Shown here piece by piece: positions 46,506 to 55,382 of a DNA stretch of 64,000 nucleotides. Position numbers and translations under genes: made by a program. This DNA is from Vibrio sp. DW001 (GTDB lineage: Bacteria > Pseudomonadota > Gammaproteobacteria > Enterobacterales > Vibrionaceae), in the NCBI RefSeq assembly GCF_029016285.1, contig NZ_CP091975.1, positions 62,001-126,000 on the forward strand, given 5' to 3'. The notes under the pieces were generated by a model. That model saw nothing but the letters and a program-made list of their open reading frames with translations, was not told the origin of the DNA and made no database searches. Each line of letters opens with the position of its first letter. Within the stretch, counting starts at the first letter, position 1.

Positions 46506-46534
46506 AGCCAGCGCACATTAGTTGGCTTTTTTTT
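46506..46534 (+). terminator. polA terminator
   Basis: AGCCAGC (46506-46512) pairs with GTTGGCT (46521-46527), one G-U pair, followed by eight Ts. Confidence 0.88.
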
Positions 46535-46550
46535 ATTCAAAATAAAGTAG

Positions 46551-46566
46551 TGTGATCTCAATCACT
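46551..46566. promoter_or_regulatory. CRP site upstream of spf
   Basis: TGTGATCTCAATCACT matches the CRP consensus TGTGA-N6-TCACA with one mismatch. It lies about 82-97 bases upstream of the Spot 42 start. In E. coli CRP-cAMP represses spf. Confidence 0.7.
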
Positions 46567-46611
46567 TATGTATTTTTGATGAAAAATGGTGAAAATAAAT
46601 TACAAAAACTA

Positions 46612-46640
46612 TTTTCAAATATGATCGTTTGTTGTACAGT
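46612..46640 (+). promoter_or_regulatory. spf promoter
   Basis: TTTTCA (46612-46617) and TACAGT (46635-46640) with a 17-base spacer, 7 bases before the expected start G at 46648. Confidence 0.7.
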
Positions 46641-46647
46641 AACTCTC

Positions 46648-46755
46648 GTAGGGTACAGAGGTAAGATGTTCTATCTTTCAGACCTTTTGTTTCACGTTAT
46701 TGGATTAAGCTAATTCAGCCGCCCCAGTCAGTATTTGACTGGGGCGTTTTTTATT
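46648..46755 (+). ncRNA. spf: Spot 42 small RNA
   Basis: The sequence GTAGGGTACAGAGGTAAGAT, then TTCTATCTTTCAGACCTTTT and the 3' stem GCCCCAGTCAGTATTTGACT matches E. coli Spot 42 closely, with differences mainly in the middle. Length is about 108 nt and it ends in the GCCCCAGTCA hairpin with a T-run. It is an Hfq-dependent RNA that represses secondary carbon metabolism when glucose is present. The position between polA and engB is the same as in E. coli. Confidence 0.97.
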
Positions 46756-47116
46756 GCGGCAGAGAAAATATTGTCGTCACAATAAAACTCCTGTTAATTC
46801 ATTGCTTTAATAGGTTTTAAATGCCCATCATTAGTTTGAATATATGACTGCACCTTTACTTTCATTTCGTTGTAAATTTTTATTGAACACAAGAAAATCA
46901 GTGTCTGTTGATATGATGAAATCTGAGTTCATATGCCAAGAAATGATTCAAACCTCCAGGAACTCTTTGAAGGTAAATCTTCAACGTGATGTGTTTGGAT
47001 GAAATTAAGTTACAGAAATGTTAATAAGTAACTGGGTGTGACGTTTGGCGTTTGTTAAAAATTCGGTTTTGTGACGCTAGGTAAGTAGAAAACAGATAGG
47101 CAGTTATAATGAAGGA
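46756..47116. other. spf-engB intergenic region
   Basis: About 360 bases after Spot 42 with no credible ORF. The last part holds a TATAAT at 47105-47110, the likely -10 of the small RNA that follows. Confidence 0.5.
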
Positions 47117-47171
47117 AATGAGATACGAATTCTCTACCGTTATCCCCACCCATTTCCGGTGGGGTTTTTTA
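47117..47171 (+). ncRNA. candidate VSsrna24-like small RNA
   Basis: A consensus -10 TATAAT (47105-47110) predicts a start near 47117. A strong intrinsic terminator, CCCCACC (47144-47150) pairing with GGTGGGG (47158-47164) plus six Ts, ends about 55 nt later. No gene is transcribed toward this terminator on the plus strand; the adjacent engB is on the other strand. A roughly 60-nt RNA about 500 bases after spf is known in Aliivibrio salmonicida (VSsrna24), and the position and size agree. Sequence identity to it was not checked. Confidence 0.6.
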
Positions 47172-47178
47172 TGGCCTT

Positions 47179-47886
47179 CTATTCTGTGTCGCCTTCCGAA
47201 CTTGCAGTCTCTTCCTTAGAAGCCTCTTCTGAAACGGAAGTTTCTGCTGCCAGCTCCTCCAGCGCTAAAATCGCTGGGGCAAACCATGTATCGAGTTTAG
47301 CGCGTAACTGGTCAACACCAATTCCCTTCAATGATGAAAATAGATCAACGGCGACATTACCATCAAATTCTAATGCGTCTTTTTTGATCTTATTTAGTTG
47401 TGCTTTACGTGCACCACTTTTCAATTTATCCGCTTTAGTTAGCAAAACTTGTACAGGGATATTGCACTCTACAGCCCAATATATAAGCTGTTGATCGAGA
47501 TCTTTCATCGGATGACGAATATCCATTAATACGACAAGACCTTTTAAGCATTCTCGTTTTTGTAGATATTCACCTAAAGATTTTTGCCATTTCTTTTTTA
47601 GTTCGATAGGAACTTGTGCAAATCCGTATCCAGGTAGATCAACGATATGACAGTGTTCTTGAACCTTAAATAGGTTAATTAACTGCGTACGACCCGGTGT
47701 TTTACTGGTCTTTGCTAAACTACGCTGGTTCGTCAAGCGGTTAAGTGCGCTAGATTTACCTGCATTTGATCGTCCAGCAAACGCAATTTCGATACCTTCG
47801 TCTTCTGGTAAGTGGCGAATATCGGGTGCACTAGTGATAAAATGCGTGTTTTGATAGTGAATTTTTGCGCTCAATGTTAACTCCAT
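47179..47886 (-). CDS. engB: ribosome-biogenesis GTPase EngB (YihA/YsxC)
   Basis: 235 aa. GTPase motifs: GRSNAGKSS (G1), DLPGYG (G3), TKADK (G4). It is needed for assembly of the large ribosomal subunit. The C-terminal tail after about residue 205 is long and acidic ([19 protein letters not shown]), longer than in E. coli. It is convergent toward the small RNA terminator. Confidence 0.95.
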   Translation of the reverse strand: MELTLSAKIHYQNTHFITSAPDIRHLPEDEGIEIAFAGRSNAGKSSALNRLTNQRSLAKTSKTPGRTQLINLFKVQEHCHIVDLPGYGFAQVPIELKKKWQKSLGEYLQKRECLKGLVVLMDIRHPMKDLDQQLIYWAVECNIPVQVLLTKADKLKSGARKAQLNKIKKDALEFDGNVAVDLFSSLKGIGVDQLRAKLDTWFAPAILALEELAAETSVSEEASKEETASSEGDTE

Positions 47887-48075
47887 CTGACTTTATGTAG
47901 TCAGTTGATTGCTTTTTTGTTAAATTGTGTAAAATAACCGCTAAAGGGTAATAAAGTCGAATATTGTACCACGTCGTACCCAAAAAAACGTGGTACTGGA
48001 AGCCTAGGTCTGTCTTTTTATTCAGTTGTGTAAGTATGAAAAAAAAGCAGAGCCTCATAATAATAATGGAATGTC

Positions 48076-48693
48076 ATGAATAAATTAGCACTAATCTTGG
48101 GGCTGTTCGCCAGCTTCACTGTTTGGGCCCAAGGTAATGTCGAAGCTGGTAAAGCTAAATCTGCAACCTGTGTTGCTTGTCACTCTGCTGATGGAAATAG
48201 TCTAATCACGCAATACCCCAAAATAGCGGGTCAGCATGCAGGCTATATAGAGAAGCAGCTTGCTGAGCTCAAACTCGGTATAGAAACTTCTGGAGAGAAA
48301 GGTAGGTATGACCCAGTAATGAGTCCAATGGCTATGTCATTATCTGATCAAGATAGACAAGATTTAGCCGCATATTACTCATCTCTGCCTATCTCTGATA
48401 ACTCAACGCCCGAAGATGTCGTTGAGCAAGGCAAGGCGCTTTATCTTGCTGGTAATGCTGAGCGTGGTTTAACCGCTTGTGTCGCGTGTCATGGTCCAAG
48501 AGGTAATGGTACCGCGTTATCTGGATTCCCGAAAATTTCAGGTCAACATGCCGATTACATCAAGATTCAGTTAACTAAGTTTAGAGCAGGTGAGCGTAAA
48601 AATGATCTCAATGAGATGATGCGCGATATTGCAATGAAGCTGACAGATAAAGAGATAGACACGCTTTCAAAATATGTTGGTGGTTTGCATTAA
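48076..48693 (+). CDS. cytochrome c4
   Basis: 205 aa with signal peptide ending FTVWAQG and two haem sites: CVACH at residues 32-36 and a second CVACH near 137. Each half is a cytochrome c domain with its distal Met in MSPMAMSL and MRDIAMKL. Periplasmic dihaem electron carrier to cbb3-type oxidases. In vibrios and pseudomonads it usually neighbours engB in divergent orientation, as here. Confidence 0.93.
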   Translation: MNKLALILGLFASFTVWAQGNVEAGKAKSATCVACHSADGNSLITQYPKIAGQHAGYIEKQLAELKLGIETSGEKGRYDPVMSPMAMSLSDQDRQDLAAYYSSLPISDNSTPEDVVEQGKALYLAGNAERGLTACVACHGPRGNGTALSGFPKISGQHADYIKIQLTKFRAGERKNDLNEMMRDIAMKLTDKEIDTLSKYVGGLH

Positions 48694-49415
48694 ATTTACA
48701 TTTAGCCACTAGCAAGTAAACCTATTAAATCTGGTCCCTTAGCAAATTTTGTTTTGTTGAGGGATTTTTATATGTGTGTGATCACTTCGTTCAATAACAT
48801 AGGCTAAAGAATTACGCTTTAAATCTTGTGAGATATTATCCATAGCTGAAAGTGTGGGAATGTCTAAGCTATTGAATATCCCTGCTTATCAAAACTCCAT
48901 CCTAATTTGTTTGAATTATTTGATCTTCAACGCTTGTTTGGTATTACGTTTAAAGTAGATTATGACCCAAGCAAGATGCTCAAACGGAAATGATGGCCAT
49001 CGATGGCTAGTAAGGAAACCGCTTTTTAGCAAGGATTCTCAGGAAGAGTAAATGGAATTGTTATAGATAAGAAGTCTATGTGATAGGGATGATCTCTCGT
49101 CATCAGGAATATGACGAACTAAAATTGAAATGGAAAGCGCTAAAAACAGATGGAATATTGTGTTCAATCGCACTAGCTAGACACATTTTCGCCACATAAT
49201 GGTCACCATTTTTAAGCGACAGTTGATTCTGTCGCTTTTTTTATATTTATTTGGCGCGCAAGTTATATCAATCCCACCAAATAACGGTCAGATTATATGG
49301 GTTCTATGAGGCAAACATAAATGTGAATGGTATTAGCCCCATTTTTCTGGTGAAATAAGCTCCACTATTCCTTCCAATTCTGGTATGTTTCGCATCCCAA
49401 TATGAGGATGTACCT
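48694..49415. other. gene-poor region with possible degraded coding sequence
   Basis: 720 bases without a supported gene. Short open stretches in different frames (for example 48860-48960 and 49080-49199, the latter reading as about 39 codons ending ALARHIFAT) look like fragments, but no family could be recognised. A good terminator closes the region at 49214-49242. Confidence 0.4.
49214..49242 (+). terminator. orphan terminator
   Basis: AAGCGACAG (49214-49222) pairs with CTGTCGCTT (49229-49237) around TTGATT, followed by Ts. No intact gene lies immediately upstream, which suggests either cytochrome c4 read-through, a lost gene, or an unrecognised RNA. Confidence 0.8.
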
Positions 49416-50054
49416 ATGCAGCCGTGTCCTTTGTGTGAAGATGAACACTCTCAACACTATTACAAAGACAAGAAAAGGGATTACTTTCAATGTGTCCGAT
49501 GTCATCTTGTGTTTGTTCCGACGGTGCAACGACTAGATACCGAATCCGAAAAAGCGATGTATGATCTGCATAACAATAACCCTTCTGATGAAGGTTATAG
49601 ACGTTTTTTGTCGCGATTGTCAGATCCTCTAATGGAAAAAATTAGTCCGAACTCTACAGGGCTAGATTTTGGTTGTGGTCCGGGACCTGCTTTGTCTATG
49701 ATGCTGCAAGAATCGGGACACAATATGACGTTATACGATATCTACTACTATCCTGATAATAAGGTATTAGATAAAACGTATGACTTCATCACAGCCACAG
49801 AGGTAATAGAGCACCTCTATTATCCTAAAGATGTGTGGCATAAATGGTTGAATTTAGTTAAACCAAGTGGCTGGATTGGTGTTATGACCAAGCTAGTAAT
49901 AGACGTAGAAGCATTTTCGAAATGGCATTATAAAAATGATCTTACTCACGTTTGTTTTTATAGCCGAAAAACTTTTCAGTACTTGGCCGAGCGGGATAAG
50001 CTCCAACTTGAATTTGTTGGTAATGATGTAATTTTACTGAGGAAACTCCAGTAA
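49416..50054 (+). CDS. class I SAM-dependent methyltransferase with zinc-ribbon-like N-terminus
   Basis: 212 aa. N-terminal cysteines CPLC and CVRC form a probable zinc ribbon (residues 4-32), then a methyltransferase domain with GLDFGCGPGPALSMML near residue 89 and the motif FITATEVIEHL near 130. Substrate unknown. It overlaps yihI by one base, so they are cotranscribed. Similar proteins often neighbour yihI in Vibrio. Confidence 0.82.
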   Translation: MQPCPLCEDEHSQHYYKDKKRDYFQCVRCHLVFVPTVQRLDTESEKAMYDLHNNNPSDEGYRRFLSRLSDPLMEKISPNSTGLDFGCGPGPALSMMLQESGHNMTLYDIYYYPDNKVLDKTYDFITATEVIEHLYYPKDVWHKWLNLVKPSGWIGVMTKLVIDVEAFSKWHYKNDLTHVCFYSRKTFQYLAERDKLQLEFVGNDVILLRKLQ

Positions 50055-50632
50055 TGAGTAGAAATAAAAGATCAAGACAACCTGGTTCTTCAGGCGAAGT
50101 AGAAGTAATCGTAACGCGAAATCGTAGCGAAGCGGATGTGGAAGGGCGTTTGCGTAAGCGTGTTAAAAAACGTAAAGGACTAAAAACTGGAACTCGTAAT
50201 ACCGACTCTGCAGAAAAAAAACAGAGAACGGCCGCGCAGCAGCGAGATCCTCGTTTAGGCAGTAAGAAGAAAATCCCATTGATTGTGGATTCAAAGAAAA
50301 AACCGAACAAACAAGAACGTCGTTTATCTGCGGCGAAAGAACTTGAAACGCTAGAAAATGATGCCCAACTTAATGTTCTGTTAGACAGAATTGAGAATGG
50401 AGAGAAGCTCGGCACTGGTTTGCAAAGTTATGTGGATGAAAAGTTAGATCGGATTGAGATATTAATGAATCAACTTGGTCTTATGGAACCTGAAGAGGAA
50501 CTGGAAGACGAAGATGAAGCGGAAGACATTGTTATTGAGCCGGTTTTAACAAAGAAGAAAAAGAGTGCAAGTTCGGACGAAGAACTTCTATCTCAGTTTG
50601 AAGGCCTAAACTTAAATGACTTTAAAGGATAA
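50054..50632 (+). CDS. yihI: Der GTPase-activating protein YihI
   Basis: 192 aa. A highly basic N-terminal half (RKRVKKRKGLKTG, KKIPLIVDSKKKPNKQERRLS) is followed by an acidic C-terminal half. The central ERRLSAAKELETLENDAQLNVLLDRIENGEKL is the family core. It stimulates the GTPase of the ribosome-assembly factor Der and so delays 50S maturation. Confidence 0.92.
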   Translation: MSRNKRSRQPGSSGEVEVIVTRNRSEADVEGRLRKRVKKRKGLKTGTRNTDSAEKKQRTAAQQRDPRLGSKKKIPLIVDSKKKPNKQERRLSAAKELETLENDAQLNVLLDRIENGEKLGTGLQSYVDEKLDRIEILMNQLGLMEPEEELEDEDEAEDIVIEPVLTKKKKSASSDEELLSQFEGLNLNDFKG

Positions 50633-50635
50633 GAG

Positions 50636-51136
50636 ATGATGAGCGTAACCATAGTACTTATTATTGGTGGGCTAATTATTCTCGGTTTAACATCCTATGC
50701 TATTTACCTGTGGCTACAGGTTAAGAAGCAAAAACAGCTAGAAAAAGAAGTAATGAATATCGCCATCGCTAAGCGAAATGCAAATATTTTTGATAGTGTA
50801 AATACCCTTTGTATGACTGGTATTCAAGGTCAATGTGATCTGTCTGAAGTTAGTATTCGTGTGGTTTGTATTCTTGATTACATTCAAGGTGAAGCCCGTA
50901 TTGATATTGAAAAAGAATACCCAGCACTTTTTGAGTTATATGAGATTGTCAAAGATATGGCTAGGGGTGATAAGAGACAAGAGTTAGTCAAACAAGATCG
51001 GATGAAACAGACGCTAGAACGACAAAAAGCGGAAGTTCGATTAGCGGATGATATAATAAAAGATCTTCAAAAACTGCAGATTCAAATACAACCTCTAAAT
51101 GCCTCTCCAGCAGACACTGTGACCGCGAATAGATAG
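50636..51136 (+). CDS. DUF2489-type membrane-anchored protein
   Basis: 166 aa with one N-terminal membrane helix (VTIVLIIGGLIILGLTSYAIYLWLQVKKQ) and a soluble, mostly helical rest including RKxxDKRQELVKQDRMKQTLERQKAEVRLADD. The position between yihI and hemN is where Vibrio DUF2489 proteins lie. The function is unknown. The start could be either of two adjacent ATGs at 50636. Confidence 0.75.
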   Translation: MMSVTIVLIIGGLIILGLTSYAIYLWLQVKKQKQLEKEVMNIAIAKRNANIFDSVNTLCMTGIQGQCDLSEVSIRVVCILDYIQGEARIDIEKEYPALFELYEIVKDMARGDKRQELVKQDRMKQTLERQKAEVRLADDIIKDLQKLQIQIQPLNASPADTVTANR

Positions 51137-51143
51137 ATTTTTG

Positions 51144-51176
51144 CTCACTCTTTCTTCTCTAACTAGAAAGAGTGAG
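51144..51176 (+). terminator. hairpin after the DUF2489-type gene
   Basis: CTCACTCTTTCT (51144-51155) and AGAAAGAGTGAG (51165-51176) are perfectly complementary over 12 bp. There is no T-run, so termination is probable but not certain. Confidence 0.6.
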
Positions 51177-51300
51177 TGATCCTGTTATCAGTTCTGAACA
51201 TTTCTTCGGCAAATTACTCCCGTTTATCTCTGTCTGTTGTAGTGATATGGCAGAATACGTGGTCAAAGTATGAAAACAAAATTTAATGGAACGCAATATT

Positions 51301-52674
51301 ATGTCTAGTGAACAAATAGTTTGGGATCAAGCGATATTAGATAAGTATAACTATTCGGGACCAAGATATACCTCCTATCCAACAGCCTTAGAATTTCATG
51401 AAGCTTTTACCATTGCGGAATTTGATATGGCATGCCGTCAGTACCCTGAACGGCCCTTATCACTTTATATTCATATACCGTTCTGTCACAAGCTTTGCTA
51501 CTACTGTGGTTGTAATAAAGTGATTACTCGGCATTCTCACAAGGCAGACGAGTATCTAGACGCGATAGAACATGAAATTCGTCAAAGGGCGTTCCTGTTA
51601 AACGAACGTAGAGTGACTCAACTGCACTTTGGTGGTGGAACACCGACGTTCTTAAGTAAAGAGCAGATGAGTCGTTTGATGGCTATTGTTCGAGGTGAAT
51701 TTAATTTTGACCCTGATGCTGAGATTAGCATAGAGGTTGATCCTCGCGAAATTGAACTTGATATGCTTGATCACCTGCGCGGCGAAGGCTTTAACCGATT
51801 AAGTATCGGTGTACAAGATTTCAATAAAGAAGTTCAAAAAGTGGTGAATCGTGAGCAAGATGAAGCGTTCATTTTCGCCATGGTCGCACGGGCTAAAAAG
51901 CTTGGCTTTCGTTCAACCAATTTGGATCTAATTTACGGGTTACCATTGCAAACAAAAGAGTCGTTTGCTGTCACTTTAAAACAAGTGCTAGAGATGAAAC
52001 CTGGTCGGTTGTCGGTATTTAACTATGCGCATATGCCAAATTTATTTGCCGCTCAGCGTAAGATAAATGAAGATCTGTTGCCATTAGCAGAAGTTAAGAT
52101 GGATATCCTTCAGGATACTATCTCTACGCTGACTGGTGCGGGTTATCAGTTTATCGGTATGGATCACTTTGCATTGCCTGATGATGAGCTAGCCGTCGCT
52201 CAGCGTGAAGAAATACTGCACCGTAACTTCCAAGGTTATACTACGCAAGGCGAGTGCGATTTACTTGGCTTTGGTGTTTCCGCTATTTCAATGATTGGCG
52301 ATACCTACGCGCAAAACCAGAAAGAACTTAAGAAGTACTACGCTCAAGTTGATGAGATGCGCCACGCACTATGGAAAGGCGTTTCTTTAGATGCTGATGA
52401 CTTGATTCGTCGTGAGGTAATTAAAGCGCTTATTTGTAATTTCAAATTAGATAAGACACAAATCGAATCAATGTTTGATCTAACATTCAACGATTATTTT
52501 TCTGAAGATCTAAAGCTTCTACAGACGTTTGTTGATGATGAGTTGGTTGAAGTGACTGAAACGGATATTCGTGTCACCGCGCGAGGTCGTTTGCTCATTC
52601 GTAATATTTGTATGTGTTTTGATAAGTACCTGCGAGATAGAGCAAGACAACAGCAATTCTCACGAGTTATATAG
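51301..52674 (+). CDS. hemN: oxygen-independent coproporphyrinogen III oxidase
   Basis: 457 aa from ATG 51301 (MSSEQIVWDQAILDKYNYSGPRYTSYPTALEF), which aligns with E. coli HemN and has GGAA upstream; ATG 51286 is also in frame. Radical-SAM cysteines are in HIPFCHKLCYYCGCNK near residue 60, followed by HFGGGTPTFLS. It decarboxylates coproporphyrinogen III anaerobically in haem synthesis. Confidence 0.95.
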   Translation: MSSEQIVWDQAILDKYNYSGPRYTSYPTALEFHEAFTIAEFDMACRQYPERPLSLYIHIPFCHKLCYYCGCNKVITRHSHKADEYLDAIEHEIRQRAFLLNERRVTQLHFGGGTPTFLSKEQMSRLMAIVRGEFNFDPDAEISIEVDPREIELDMLDHLRGEGFNRLSIGVQDFNKEVQKVVNREQDEAFIFAMVARAKKLGFRSTNLDLIYGLPLQTKESFAVTLKQVLEMKPGRLSVFNYAHMPNLFAAQRKINEDLLPLAEVKMDILQDTISTLTGAGYQFIGMDHFALPDDELAVAQREEILHRNFQGYTTQGECDLLGFGVSAISMIGDTYAQNQKELKKYYAQVDEMRHALWKGVSLDADDLIRREVIKALICNFKLDKTQIESMFDLTFNDYFSEDLKLLQTFVDDELVEVTETDIRVTARGRLLIRNICMCFDKYLRDRARQQQFSRVI

Positions 52675-52732
52675 CAATGACTACCAGTGAAATTCCGGTT
52701 TTCGCTGGGATGCTATTCGGTTAGTACTCAAC

Positions 52733-52797
52733 TCACTCGTCATTCCCGTGAAAACGTTAATCTGGATTATTAGATCCCCACTTTCGTGGGGATGACG
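52733..52797. repeat. interspersed palindromic repeat
   Basis: The stretch runs from CGTCATTCCCGTG (52739) to GTGGGGATGACG (52786-52797), with near-complementary ends and an inner hairpin ATCCCCAC/GTGGGGAT. I recall this type of sequence as a dispersed repeat in Vibrio genomes. It lies between the convergent hemN and glnG and may act as terminator for both. Confidence 0.55.
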
Positions 52798-52872
52798 CTG
52801 CTTTTTGTGAGAATAGGTCGATTTTCGTAAAGGCTTTTTAATACCAGTTAAGTTTCCTGTCCATGTTATCTT

Positions 52873-54282
52873 TTAGTTGATATCGAGCTCTTTCAGTTTA
52901 CGAGTGAGCGTATTACGCCCCCAACCGAGTACTTTTGCGGCTTCTTGCTTATGTCCATTGGTATGGCTCAGTGCCGTTTTTAACAAGATACGTTCAAACT
53001 CAGGGAGTGCGTAGGCAAGTAATTCTGTTTCACCAGAGTTTAAAGCGGTTTGAGCCCAGTGTTCTAGCTGGGTTTGCCAACTTCCTGTTCCCCCAGTATT
53101 TGTCACGGTTTTTTCTTCAAGTAACTCTGTCGGTAAATCTGAAGGTAATACTTCACTACCACTTGCCATAACGGTTAACCAGCGACAGATGTTCTCTAAT
53201 TGACGAACATTTCCCGGCCAAGCTAGGCGCTTAAGAGCATCGACGGTGCCTGAATGTAGAGACTTCATTTCTACGCCAAGTTCGTCTGCAGCACTTGCTA
53301 AGAAATGCAGAGTCAGTTTTTCTATGTCTTGTTTTCTATCTCTTAATGCTGGGATATGTACTCGAATAACATTGAGTCGGTGAAATAGATCCTCCCTAAA
53401 ACCACCTTCATGAACTAACTGTTCAAGATTTTGGTGTGTTGCAGCAACAATTCTAACATCTACCTTAATAGCTTGATGACCACCAACTCTATAGAACTGC
53501 CCATCGGCCAAAACACGCAGCAAACGTGTTTGAATATCAAGCGGCATATCACCTATTTCATCTAGAAATAATGTGCCACCATTTGCTTGCTCAAACCTGC
53601 CTTGACGGACATTATTCGCGCCGGTGAAAGCCCCTTTTTCATGACCAAAAAGTTCTGACTCAATTAGGTCTTTAGGTATGGCAGCCATGTTGAGCGCAAT
53701 AAAAGGTTTTGTTGCTCTTGGGCTGTGTCGATGGAGAGCGTGGGCAACAAGCTCTTTACCTGTGCCAGACTCACCATTGATGAGTACTGAAATAGAAGAA
53801 CGGGACAATCGACCAATTGCTCTGAATACTTCTTGCATCGCGGGGGCTTCACCAATGATTTCTGGTGTTTCGCTAGCAAACGTATCCCCGGTCGCGGTCT
53901 CTTTTTTCTGTTCGTGGCTATGGATAATCGCTCTTTCAACTAAGGTGAGAGCTTCATCAATGTCAAATGGCTTAGGTAGATATTCAAATGCCCCTTTTTG
54001 ATAGGCATTTACTGCCGCATCCAAGTCTGAATGTGCCGTCATTATTATGACTGGGAGTTCAGGGTAGCGAGTATGAACCTGCTTAAGCAAGTCCAAGCCA
54101 TCGATACCCGGCATACGTATGTCGGATACCAGCACATCTGGGGTTTCACGTTCCAGTGACATCAAGACACTTTCTGCATCTGCAAATGTCTCACACTTGA
54201 TATTGGCAGACGACAGTGTTTTTTCCATTACCCAACGGATGGAACTATCGTCATCAACAACCCAAACATATCCTTTACTCAT
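52873..54282 (-). CDS. glnG: nitrogen regulator NtrC
   Basis: 469 aa with three domains: receiver (phospho-Asp in VLVSDIRMPGIDG near residue 54), sigma-54 AAA+ domain (GESGTGKELVAHALH, GAFTGANN, LDEIGDMP), and a C-terminal Fis-type helix-turn-helix (HTNGHKQEAAKVLGWGRNTLTRKLKEL). Phosphorylated by GlnL under nitrogen limitation, it activates sigma-54 promoters such as that of glnA. Confidence 0.97.
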   Translation of the reverse strand: MSKGYVWVVDDDSSIRWVMEKTLSSANIKCETFADAESVLMSLERETPDVLVSDIRMPGIDGLDLLKQVHTRYPELPVIIMTAHSDLDAAVNAYQKGAFEYLPKPFDIDEALTLVERAIIHSHEQKKETATGDTFASETPEIIGEAPAMQEVFRAIGRLSRSSISVLINGESGTGKELVAHALHRHSPRATKPFIALNMAAIPKDLIESELFGHEKGAFTGANNVRQGRFEQANGGTLFLDEIGDMPLDIQTRLLRVLADGQFYRVGGHQAIKVDVRIVAATHQNLEQLVHEGGFREDLFHRLNVIRVHIPALRDRKQDIEKLTLHFLASAADELGVEMKSLHSGTVDALKRLAWPGNVRQLENICRWLTVMASGSEVLPSDLPTELLEEKTVTNTGGTGSWQTQLEHWAQTALNSGETELLAYALPEFERILLKTALSHTNGHKQEAAKVLGWGRNTLTRKLKELDIN

Positions 54283-54335
54283 ACATATCCTTTACTCATA
54301 TAGAGGCTTTCTTGCCTTTTCCTATCTCACATCCG

Positions 54336-55382
54336 TTAGATAGGGAGATAAATTGTAAATGTTGTTCGACCAGGCCAGCTTTCTACATCTATTTTGCCAT
54401 TGTGTTGGTCGATTAAGTTTTGTGAAATTGATAACCCTAATCCGGTACCGCCATCTCTACCACTCACCATTGGATAAAAGAGTGTGTCCTGCAGATTTGT
54501 TGGAATGCCAGGTCCATTATCTATGACCTCAATTCGAGCGGCCAATTTATGACGTTGGCCATGGATATTGGCCTGATGCATGGTTCTGGTTTTAATAATT
54601 ATTCTTGCATCATCTTGATTAATCATCATTTGTGCCGCATTACTTACTATGTTCAACATCGCCTGTTCTACCTGATCAGTGTCCATCAGAATGTCAGGTA
54701 GGCTGGGATCATAATCCCTATCAATAGTGAGATTCGACCCCGACTCCAGTTCGACCAGTTGTCGTACTTTTTCTAATACAACATGCAGGTTTTCGTGTTC
54801 TTTTTTTCCTGGTTTTTGAGGGCCAAGCAGGCGATCCACAAGTGCTCTTAAACGATCCGCTTGCTCGATAATAATCTGTGTATATTCCGTTAAAGAAGGA
54901 TCAGGGAGCATTTTCCCTAATAACTGAGCAGCACCTCTTAAACCACCTAAAGGGTTTTTAATTTCATGAGCCAATCCTCTAACGAGCAGCTTGGCAGCTT
55001 GTTGTTGCGCATGTTGATTTAGCTCTTGGCTTAAGCGACGTTGCTGACCGATTTTACGCATCTCTATAAGCAGCATTAATTGCTTATTCCAAGAGAGTGG
55101 GCTTGCAGTGACTTCTAACATTAATGGCTTGCCATCAATGATAAAAGTGACATCGCTATCCGTCATGCTTTGACCGCTTTGCAAAGGCTGAGTTAATAAA
55201 GCGATGTCCATCGAGGCGTGTTGAATGAGTTGTGACAAAGACTTATCTATAATGCGTTTGGTGCTTTGCGAAAATAACTGCTCTGTAGCCGGATTGGCGT
55301 AACGAATTACTAGATTTTCATCAAGCATTAAGGTGGCGGTTACAATGTTATCCAATATGGCTGTTGAAAGCTCTGTTGTCAC
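54336..55382 (-). CDS. glnL: nitrogen sensor kinase NtrB
   Basis: 348 aa. An N-terminal PAS domain (AILDNIVTATLMLDENLVIRYANPATEQLF) is followed by the phospho-acceptor His in GLAHEIKNPLGGLRGAAQLL near residue 137 and a C-terminal ATPase domain with VSNAAQM, DNGPGIP and GGTGLGLSIS. It is cytoplasmic, without membrane helices, and its kinase/phosphatase balance is set by PII protein. It lies between glnA and glnG in the usual operon order. Confidence 0.96.
   Translation of the reverse strand: MTTELSTAILDNIVTATLMLDENLVIRYANPATEQLFSQSTKRIIDKSLSQLIQHASMDIALLTQPLQSGQSMTDSDVTFIIDGKPLMLEVTASPLSWNKQLMLLIEMRKIGQQRRLSQELNQHAQQQAAKLLVRGLAHEIKNPLGGLRGAAQLLGKMLPDPSLTEYTQIIIEQADRLRALVDRLLGPQKPGKKEHENLHVVLEKVRQLVELESGSNLTIDRDYDPSLPDILMDTDQVEQAMLNIVSNAAQMMINQDDARIIIKTRTMHQANIHGQRHKLAARIEVIDNGPGIPTNLQDTLFYPMVSGRDGGTGLGLSISQNLIDQHNGKIDVESWPGRTTFTIYLPI

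Noticed and set aside
47159..47494. 111-aa plus-strand ORF overlapping engB
   Set aside because: It is a reverse-strand shadow of the engB C-terminal region; engB has all GTPase motifs.
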